The notes beneath the pieces are model-generated. The model made no database searches. It was not told where the DNA came from and was given only the letters and a program-made list of their open reading frames with translations. From the NCBI GenBank assembly GCA_030697975.1, contig JAUYOQ010000247.1, positions 1-6,670 on the forward strand: DNA of 6,670 bases, read 5' to 3'. Of this stretch, positions 5,689 through 6,670 are shown in pieces. The first letter of the stretch is position 1. Each line of letters begins with the position of its first letter. The DNA is from Nitrosopumilaceae archaeon. Its GTDB lineage: Archaea; Thermoproteota; Nitrososphaeria; Nitrososphaerales; Nitrosopumilaceae. A program made the translations under genes and the position numbers.

Positions 5689-5835
5689 CTAAGGGTTTTT
5701 AGTTTGATTTTCACTTTCTTGTTGTGCTAATTCTTCACGCCTTCTTTTCAGCCACAGTCTCATACCTGCATATCCCATTGCAGAAAGCAAAATTATTCCA
5801 GCTAGAACAAGTTCATACTGGTAAAAATATGCCAT
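5689..5835 (-). CDS. Small single-pass membrane protein, 48 aa, unknown function
   Basis: An ATG-started frame of 48 codons ends in TAG. The protein has a short N-terminus (MAYFYQYE), one hydrophobic segment of about 16-18 residues (LVLAGIILLSAMGYAGM, 9-25), then RLWLKRRREE with five basic residues and a polar Glu/Gln tail. The basic cluster right after the membrane segment predicts an N-out, C-in topology by the positive-inside rule. A TTTATT box 28 nt before the ATG supports a real leaderless gene. It is read toward ubiX, 43 nt away, on the same strand. I do not recognise the family. The frame is short, but the sharply organised membrane-plus-basic pattern and position in an otherwise empty gap argue that it is coding. 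It could be a subunit or anchor for a membrane complex, which is speculation. Confidence 0.65.
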   Translation of the reverse strand: MAYFYQYELVLAGIILLSAMGYAGMRLWLKRRREELAQQESENQTKNP

Positions 5836-5860
5836 CTAAAATTCTAGCCTCATACTATTC

Positions 5861-5866
5861 AATAAA
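5861..5866 (-). promoter_or_regulatory. Candidate TATA-type promoter of the 48-aa membrane protein gene
   Basis: The minus strand reads TTTATT (within CTTTATTGAATAG), centred about 28 nt upstream of the ATG at 5835. It lies within the 75-bp divergent region shared with purP. Composition and spacing only. Confidence 0.3.
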
Positions 5867-5879
5867 GATTCTTGATAGC

Positions 5880-5886
5880 TATATTA
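5880..5886 (+). promoter_or_regulatory. Candidate TATA box of purP (leaderless)
   Basis: TATATTA is the clearest TATA-type box in the window. It centres 28 nt before the purP GTG, and the 24 bases between contain no Shine-Dalgarno motif, so the transcript should start at or next to the start codon. This spacing also supports the GTG at 5911 over the TTG at 5872, which lies upstream of the box. Confidence 0.5.
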
Positions 5887-5910
5887 GATCCTCACAGTAA
5901 AGCTAAACAC

Positions 5911-6670
5911 GTGATCAAAACTTCTCAAATTCAGAACATAGTAAAAGATTATTCTGAAGTTAGAATTGGTGTTTTGGGAAGTCACTCTGCACTTGAAGTA
6001 ATGGATGGTGCAAAAGACGAAGGATTTGAGACTATAGTAATTTGCCAGAAAGACAGAACAACACCTTACCAGAGATTCAAGCGCATTGCCGATGAAATCA
6101 TTATAGTTGACAAATTCAAAGACATGCTTTTGCCAAAAATGCAAAAAAGACTAGTGGAAAAAAACACAGTCATAATTCCTCACAGAGCACTGACAGCATA
6201 TCTTGGGTACAAACCAATTGAGAATTCATTTAAGGTTCCAATTTTTGGAAATCGTTCTCTATTTCAGGCAGAAGAACGACAAAACAAGAAAAATCAGTAC
6301 TATCTTTTAGAAAAGGCAAGAATAAGACACCCAAAACTTTTCAAAAATCCAAAAAACATCAACAAGCCATCAATTGTAAAGGTACAAGAAAAAACAAGAA
6401 AACTAGAGCGGGCATTTTTTATTGTATCATCATATTCGGATTACAAGAAAAAATCAGAAGAAAAGATAAAACAAGGAATTATTTCTAGAAAGGATCTAAA
6501 CAATGCAAGCATCGAAGAACTAGTAATTGGCACTTATCTGAACTTTAACTACTTTTACACACCGATTTCAGATCAGGTGGACTTTATTGGAATCGAAAGG
6601 AGATTGCAAACTAATCTGCATGACTATAACGCACTGCCCGCCAGACAGCAACTTGACATAAACGTTGAAC
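5911..6670 (+). CDS. purP: 5-formaminoimidazole-4-carboxamide ribotide synthetase PurP (partial, C-terminus cut by window edge)
   Basis: PurP is the archaeal ATP-grasp ligase that makes FAICAR from AICAR, formate and ATP, replacing the folate-dependent transformylase of PurH near the end of IMP synthesis. The window holds 253 residues of a family usually about 330-360 long. The N-terminal nucleotide-binding domain starts RIGVLGSHSALEVMDGAKD (18-36), with H25 in the conserved G-S/T-H-S motif. IPHRALTAYLGY (89-100), PIFGNR (110-115) and QYYLLEKARIRHPK (129-142) follow, the last leading into the ATP-grasp domain. FFIVSSYSDY (169-178), NFNYFYTPI (211-219), DFIGIERRLQTN (224-235) and LPARQQ (242-247) are strongly family-like. 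The start is GTG at 5911, aligned with family N-termini. TTG at 5872 would add 13 residues and overlap the TATA box. It is divergent from the small membrane protein gene. Confidence 0.95.
   Translation, partial: MIKTSQIQNIVKDYSEVRIGVLGSHSALEVMDGAKDEGFETIVICQKDRTTPYQRFKRIADEIIIVDKFKDMLLPKMQKRLVEKNTVIIPHRALTAYLGYKPIENSFKVPIFGNRSLFQAEERQNKKNQYYLLEKARIRHPKLFKNPKNINKPSIVKVQEKTRKLERAFFIVSSYSDYKKKSEEKIKQGIISRKDLNNASIEELVIGTYLNFNYFYTPISDQVDFIGIERRLQTNLHDYNALPARQQLDINVE

Noticed and set aside
5872..5911. TTG at 5872 as purP start
   Set aside because: It would add 13 residues with no family resemblance and place the TATATTA box inside the gene; the GTG at 5911 matches known PurP N-termini.
5884..6144. 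Minus-strand open frame of 86 aa opposite purP
   Set aside because: It overlaps the conserved N-terminal coding region of purP, and its sequence (many Phe, Cys, Tyr) is typical of an antisense shadow.

Overview
The window looks like a piece of a low-GC ammonia-oxidising archaeon of the Nitrososphaerota (Thaumarchaeota), probably from the Nitrosopumilales. This rests on three things. First, the gene families: PurP, a split PurS/PurQ/small-PurL FGAM synthetase, a minimal TatA-TatC pair and an archaeal-style UbiX. Second, the wording of the proteins, for example the PurL N-terminus and the GSHSALEVMDGAKDEGF stretch of PurP. Third, AT-rich boxes 25-30 nt before most start codons with no Shine-Dalgarno sequence, the usual layout of leaderless archaeal transcripts. 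The genus is a guess. I see no mobile element, CRISPR array, rRNA, tRNA or sign of recent transfer.

Layout from left to right. Positions 1-2996 (minus strand) hold the FGAM synthetase genes, transcribed purS, purQ, purL. PurL runs off the left edge. PurQ and purL overlap by 4 nt, while purS and purQ are 73 nt apart with a possible second promoter between them. A 102-bp divergent promoter region (2997-3098) separates purS from a plus-strand set: a highly charged conserved-looking protein of unknown function (155 aa), tatC, and tatA. TatA meets a minus-strand pair tail to tail, the two stop codons sharing one TTAA. The pair is ubiX followed by an SRPBCC-fold (START-like) protein. Upstream of ubiX, on the same strand, is a 48-aa single-pass membrane protein. 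A 75-bp divergent region (5836-5910) then leads to purP, which runs off the right edge.

How they work together. PurS, PurQ and PurL form the complex that converts FGAR to FGAM with glutamine and ATP. PurP makes FAICAR from AICAR, formate and ATP, the archaeal replacement for the PurH transformylase step. So both ends of the window serve de novo IMP synthesis. The middle serves the membrane: TatA and TatC export folded proteins, and UbiX makes prenylated FMN for UbiD-type decarboxylases. In archaea such a decarboxylase acts in the modified mevalonate pathway to isoprenoid lipids, and another may act in quinone synthesis. The SRPBCC protein and the 48-aa membrane protein are unassigned and may belong with ubiX.

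Start codons are often not ATG: purL and the SRPBCC gene start with TTG, and purQ, ubiX and purP with GTG. In each case the reading frame leaves no better choice, so automated annotation could mis-start them. Most of the window is ordinary conserved housekeeping sequence, and I found no clear evidence of a new system. The best second looks are the recurrent leaderless layout, the TTAATWACGT box shared by purS and purQ, and the ubiX/SRPBCC/small membrane protein cluster.
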